Below are positions 59,549 to 64,000 of a stretch of 64,000 bases of DNA, one piece after another. Numbering within the stretch: the first letter of the stretch is position 1; each line of letters opens with the position of its first letter. The notes beneath the pieces are model-generated. The model did not search any database. It was given only the letters and a program-made list of their open reading frames with translations, and was not told the origin of the DNA. The translations under genes were made by a program, and so were the position numbers. Origin of the DNA: Opisthorchis felineus (taxonomy: Eukaryota; Platyhelminthes; Trematoda; Opisthorchiida; Opisthorchiidae); the NCBI GenBank assembly GCA_004794785.1, contig SJOL01003826.1, positions 13,849-77,848 on the forward strand. The letters are read 5' to 3'.

Positions 59549-59740
59549 TATAGTAATTGAGTTCAGCACGTATGTCAGTATGACCAAACGTACTAGAAAT
59601 TCAGAATTCAGCACGGCGTAACAGGTAGCACGTATGAATTCAAACTGACGTACATACACAGCACTTGGAATATTAAGACCAGAGAAAAATGAATAGAGCA
59701 GTGAATATAGCATCAATCTTGTTCGTCAAAAACGTATATC
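59549..59740 (-). repeat. 5' LTR of the gypsy element
   Basis: Matches the 3' LTR block by block, including ATTCCAAGTGCTGTGTATG, GAATTCATACG and TGAATTTCTAGTACGTT on the minus strand. The sequence just inside (TTTGGCGTCGC) is where a primer binding site would lie; I cannot assign a tRNA. Confidence 0.72.
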
Positions 59741-60839
59741 TTACCGTCACTTGCCATTGGTCCGCATGGTAAACCGCTGGCATAAAGCGTGAGCAAAATT
59801 GTAGATTTATTTATAGGCTCTCAGCAACTTAGATAGTTACGATTTTAGGCAATGGACCAGGCAGCCAATATGGTATTACGAGAGCTAAGTCCAACCAACG
59901 TAGTCCGCACCCAAAAATATACGCTGATCTGGAAAATATCAGCTAAATGTGATACTACTTGTAGAAAAGTGGAGAAATGTCTGATACGTCAAAGAACACC
60001 ACTTATGTACAATGTAACAGGCTAATTTCACGGTAGCTCGACCAATGTGCCAAGACACTTCTTAAGCTGTAAGTTCAGACTAAGCCTTTGAAGCACATGC
60101 TACGCAGCACAGCCGTTTAACACGCAGTAAGAATGTTTGTTTCTATACTGAATTTCATCACGTTTTCAGGTTTTGCTGTGCATAGTTGATTCCTTCTAGC
60201 TGCCCTGTTTTATGTATGGCGGTGCCAAAGTACCATATTTCACCAGAAATTAACGCAATTTTACTACTCGGCTGGTGAGGATTGCATTCAGCTTATCATG
60301 AAGGAAGATCCTGGATCCTTGGTATTTGACCTGGGAATAGAACTTCTGGGGACTTCAAATAACTTCGAGGAACTTCAAGGAAATACAAAACTGCTGTTTG
60401 CCGAACGAAGCGCAGAAAACAATTCTCTTTCATAAGAACGCCAAATTCATAAGGTAAGCTGACGCAAAGAAGTGTGCATGCTACACTTCTTATTCTTTTT
60501 ATGGTGATAAACCTCCGGAACATTTGTAAGATTCGATACCATCCAACCGTTGCGAATTAAGAAACTGGCGTGGAACATTCTATCCGAATTCTTCTGCGGC
60601 TTTTAATATGGTCATCCAATGTTCCTTTAAATGTGGGAAGTTTAACCATACACTAAACTTTTCAACTGTCTTCAGGATCCTGTATATAACTTTCAATTTC
60701 GAGTAGAAGTAACAGCAGTCTCTCATCTTGTGTGCACTGTAATTAGCTTTTCTTAGCATTTAGCGCGCGATCTGGGTGTACAGTGTTTGTTCATTGTGGT
60801 TGCAGGATCCGCAGAAATTATAACCCTCGCACCCCCATT
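59741..60839. other. Stretch with nothing recognised
   Basis: Short frames only (for example 60296-60523 minus). No repeat recognised. Confidence 0.45.
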
Positions 60840-61022
60840 CAAAAAACTCACCTGATATCCTGAAGCAGGTTTTCTCGTGAGTTAAATTAAAGGGGAGAAG
60901 CACTGGACTTCGATTCTACTCGTTATTGCTAACCAGCACTATATAACCCTGCCTTTGAATTCTGGACATTTGAAATGCAAAGCCAGCGTGTCACCGTTAT
61001 TCATCCAGCACACGCTGGACCC
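60840..61022 (-). mobile_element. Hammerhead SINE copy, ribozyme decayed
   Basis: On the minus strand the head GGTCCAGCGTGTGCTGG matches the head of the 13.5-kb copy. CATTTCAAATGTCCAGAATT then CAAAGGC and ATATAGTGCTG follow, and the complement of GAAGCACTGGACTTCGATTC is found at 60898-60917. The hammerhead positions read GTGCTG-GTTAG instead of CTGATGAG, so the core is lost, while GTCCAGTGC is kept. Confidence 0.6.
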
Positions 61023-61144
61023 AAGTAAACAGCCGGATTCGAACGGCCAGACGTGTCCATGCTTCGGCAATGAGCTTGTTTGACCTAAGGCCGAACACAT
61101 CGTCAAAGTGTGAGCAACTTCACTTCTTCGTACGTGATTATTAA

Positions 61145-61345
61145 CGTGCGTCCCCTGTAAGCCTTTAGAGTTGTGGTAAGACACCCGCATCTCCCTTCAA
61201 CTTTTGTGGGTTGAACTCCCATCACGAATAAGGATATGCATCCTCAAAGGGCTCTGATAGAAGCAAAACTCAACCCCACTGACTTCCCGCTTGGTGTGAA
61301 CTCGTGAAAATAATTGCACCAAGAGAAGGACAGTTCCACAAACGC
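61145..61345 (+). mobile_element. Hammerhead SINE copy, ribozyme decayed
   Basis: The tRNA-like head is well kept: TAGAGTTGTGGTAAGACACC and CGCATCTCC, then TGTGGGTTGAACTCCC as the B box. AAGGATATGCA follows as in the other copies, then a changed core (CTCTGATAG...AAAACTC...CCCCACTGAC), and the shared tail AAAATAATTGCACCAAGAGA. It lies about 120 bases from the minus-strand copy at 60840-61022, in opposite orientation. Confidence 0.65.
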
Positions 61346-62859
61346 TGATGCAAGCTTGTCCTAGCAAGTTATCAAAATGCTGATTTCATTTTGCTTATGC
61401 TCCTGTGTTCCAATCTAGAATTCCTAAGGCTCAACGCGTTTTGCTGGCACGAGGTAAGTGGAAGACGGCCAAAATTGGCCCATAACGTGGCCCCAAAATG
61501 TCCACAGATAGATGTGAAGATTTAACGAGGCATACAACGATCTCATAAACTTTCTGCTTGCTGGGATGTATACAGCCTAGATGTGAAACATTCTGGGTTC
61601 TTTTGAGACCTGAAAAACAACAAACAGAACTCAGGATGACGTGATAAACAGGAAAAAGAACCACAGGTTAGATTTGGACAATGACAGACTACTTTGTGAG
61701 GCGCCCGAGTCGAAAGTTGCTCGCCATAGTCCCGGGCCAGAATGCGGGGAGCCGGCAGCCTGGCGTGGGTAGGCTTCGTGACCAAGTTTAGGCATCTTCG
61801 CCTGCTTTTTCTACCAAACCCTCTGGGTAAGCTCCCCTAAAGATGCCAAGCCATTGTCATGAGCAATTCGATGTTGGAGTTTCAGGAGGTCTGAACGTTA
61901 CCCATAAACAGCTTAGTAGCTAACCTCTAGATCTACTTTGCGGATAGCAACACATAAAGTAGAAGATGAATCACAATGGGTCCAGTCAAGCCCAGCACTA
62001 TTTGTCGATACTTGATGGAAGACAAGACACTGCGAAGTGTTCACTTCTCCAGGGATTTGATCACTTCGAAAGTAACGAGTGATTTTTTAACTACAGGGAT
62101 TGAGACTACGGAACAGGACATGAACTGATTGCGAATCGTAGCCCTTGGACGAAAAAGGATAAACCGTCACGGACTAGAATGGGCTGTAGGGACACTACCG
62201 CAGGTCTTTCAGCAATACCTCAACCCCTGTTGGCTGGAGCCCGACGACTACGGTGGAATATTTTTTGGCGGCAACCACAACCGTCACCCAGAATGCTGTT
62301 GAAGTGGTCAAACTAGTGTAACTAGATCCGTCATATCATACCGACGAGCTCGAAATTGTCATTCAGAATACATTTTTGAATCCCCATCCATGCTTTTTTA
62401 TTGCATGAGAACGCCAGGAACCTAAGTAGTCAAGGAGGGACGAGGCATTTTGTATGCAGTACAGGTCAGGGATTCTCTTATTCGGAAAAACGCCCAATAA
62501 CATAGAAAACGTTCGGCGGCGTTTACTACTTCCACCTGGCGAAGTAAGTGGAATTGACCGCAGAAGCATGCAAAAACCTAGTTGTAAACATTGAAGCAGA
62601 AAAATTTGAGAACCGGCCTGATAGGTATACCTATAATCGTCAGTGGTCATACAGGTATCACGGCCCAAAACTCTTCACCTGGTGATTCACCTTGGATACA
62701 ACAAGTAAATTTTGTTGGCTTTTGTGGGTTTGTAAGTGCCTCAAAAGTTTTAATTGGAAGTACGATTTCGTGGAATTATTTATTCATCAGGGTCATGCAA
62801 TCCAGAACTACCTTACAACAGTCGACGTCTCCTATTTCTTATAACCATATACTGACATG
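61346..62859. other. Stretch without an established gene
   Basis: Overlapping minus frames at 61431-61785 and 62363-62668 have no recognised domain and no splice support. They may be decayed repeats. No RNA gene was seen. Confidence 0.4.
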
Positions 62860-63790
62860 TGTCAGCTCGGCTGACCCAAAACCGTTCTGCGCAAGCTTAC
62901 CAGTTGTACGCCTTCTGTTGTATTGACACTGGGATGCTTGGAGATTTCCACCACCTCGGTCATCAAATTGTCCAGCGTGGACCGTATTCTCCGCCTCAAA
63001 AATCAACATTTTCCAAACCTATTTTGTGTCACATGCCCAGTGCATTTTGCACCATTGCTAGAGCTGTCAGTAACGCTCGACGTTCATCTGCGTTTCTCAG
63101 CGATCTGTTTACTTTTCACTTGTGCCCTCCAATTCTGGCGTAAAGTTCCCTGGCCGTCTGTCCTATATAGACCTTAGTGCAGTTGTTACGCCGGAGACGA
63201 TCCTTCAATTGCACCAGTGCCGATCGCAGTGCTTCCCTTCTGGAAGGCTGCTCTTATGTTAGCCGCGTTTAGAATCCTTCCAATGACTTCCGATGTCCCT
63301 GGTTTATACGTAATAACTGCAGTCCCGATGCATTCCCCCTCGGGTTTCGCTACCGGTACCGATACCCTTTGCAACTGATGCCTAATCGAACTAGCCGGAT
63401 ATACACTACGCCGAAGTTTGTTCTTTACTTTAACTTAGGTAGCTGTCCGGTCAACCAATTCTTACTTAGCTCAGCCCTTACTTGGCTAAACACTAAAGAG
63501 GTAAAACTAGCGAAAACCGACCTCGAACGGGCACTGTCAGTTGGCTTCCCATACACGGTGATTTTAGTTTTCCATCGACTTCAAATGCCATGGAGTCTAA
63601 GAAATCTAGTGTACCCGGGGTTGACAGCACCTCCATACTAAACTTGATGTGTAGATTGTGTTCATTCAGCTGGTTAAAAATTTCGCTGACCGTGTCTCGT
63701 TTCATCACGACGAAAGTGTTATCTACGTAACAATTAGGTGTGTATGGGAATCCGACTAAAGCTTTCTACCCAAAATCTTCAATTTATTAT
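62860..63790 (-). pseudogene. Penelope-like element: RT end and GIY-YIG endonuclease, broken
   Basis: On the minus strand CYVDNTFVVMKRDTVSEIFN (about 63740-63680) is the end of the RT palm. The catalytic motif expected as YVDD is YVDN here. INxxLxFLD-type residues follow (HIKFSMEV, GTLDFLDS). After shifts comes KPGTSEVIGRILNAANIRAA, then KDRLRRNNCTKVYIGQTARE followed by LYARI, the core of a GIY-YIG nuclease. Its tail is broken by stops but still shows GLENVDF and KSPSIPVSIQ-like residues. RT plus C-terminal GIY-YIG defines Penelope-like elements. The copy is dead. Confidence 0.78.
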
Positions 63791-63864
63791 TTCCTGGAAT
63801 AAAAAAACCTGGAATATTGGCGTCCCCACCGCTAGAGGTGGGGTTAAACCACGCAGTTAGGAAA

Positions 63865-64000
63865 AAAGTAAGAACCGCTTCAACGCTGAGATCTTAAAGA
63901 GCGTGTCAACACCCTTTTTAACCTGTGTGTTTCAGATGAACCTAGGCCGCTGGACTAAAAGAACAAACCCAACACGGGAAGCTTGGACGAAGCGTCAATT
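63865..64000 (+). mobile_element. LINE 3' UTR, second copy, cut by the window end
   Basis: CGCTGAGATCTTAAAGAGCG then ACACCCTTTTTAACC, the GTTTCAGATGAAC block and AACACGGGAAGCTTGG match the 3' UTR after the LINE frame at 786-905 (CGCTGAGAACTTAAAGAGCA, GACCCGGGAAACTTGG). It has no coding part, so it is strongly 5' truncated or interrupted at about 63865. Confidence 0.75.

Larger units (their letters stand above)
56286..59740 (-). mobile_element. Degenerate Ty3/gypsy LTR retrotransposon, internally deleted
   Basis: Read on the minus strand the order is 5' LTR (59549-59740), gag, protease, reverse transcriptase up to the connection region, then directly the 3' LTR (56286-56490). RNase H and integrase are absent, so about half of pol was lost. 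Two insertions interrupt it: a 0.7-kb piece in gag (about 58505-59230) and a SINE with hammerhead ribozyme in the protease (about 57628-57800). Stops and shifts in gag, the changed protease motif and a stop within RT show the copy is dead. Gypsy elements of this type are widespread in flukes. Confidence 0.85.

Overview
The window looks like a stretch of a flatworm genome, most likely a digenean trematode. The reasons are long AT-rich non-coding DNA with rare small exons, GT-AG introns from about 40 nt to many kb, and a repeat content typical of flukes: tRNA-derived SINEs, an open LINE 3' end, an RTE-type reverse transcriptase relic, a Penelope-like element with a GIY-YIG nuclease, and a Ty3/gypsy LTR element. 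No bacterial gene organisation is visible. The genus cannot be told from the sequence alone.

Layout. At 1-0.9 kb is the 3' part of a LINE. At 1.28-1.89 kb (+) three candidate exons with compatible phases and introns of 41 and 118 nt encode a charged, helix-rich protein end. At 6.95-10.06 kb (+) there are small candidate exons, some WD40-like. The best host gene is a (+) strand gene with very long introns: exons at 13.85-14.46, (21.64-21.79), 22.40-23.06, 29.44-30.25 and 35.82-36.23 kb. Exons 22.4, 29.4 and 35.8 kb join in matching phase (1/1, then 0/0). They encode a long, probably disordered Ser/Thr/Pro/Asn-rich protein with a GILK motif followed 74 residues later by KSVRF, the SILK plus RVxF arrangement of protein phosphatase 1 partners. 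I cannot name this gene.

The 37-56 kb part is sparse: a decayed RTE-type LINE (33.8-34.5 kb, inside the gene's intron), AT microsatellites, a striking inverted repeat at 48.64-48.76 kb with related single copies nearby, and weak exon candidates on both strands.

The 56.3-64 kb part is a nest of mobile elements on mixed strands. A degenerate gypsy element (56.29-59.74 kb, minus) keeps both LTRs, gag zinc knuckles and part of pol. It has lost RNase H and integrase, and carries two insertions. One of these, in the protease region, is a short tRNA-type SINE copy that contains what reads as an intact minimal type I hammerhead ribozyme (57691-57735, minus). Three more copies of the same SINE family (13.49, 60.84 and 61.15 kb) show the ribozyme in different stages of decay. 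This ribozyme-bearing SINE family is the most interesting system in the window. A broken Penelope-like element and another copy of the LINE 3' end close the window.

All exon calls rest on open frame, splice signals and phase agreement seen by eye; no transcript or database evidence was available.
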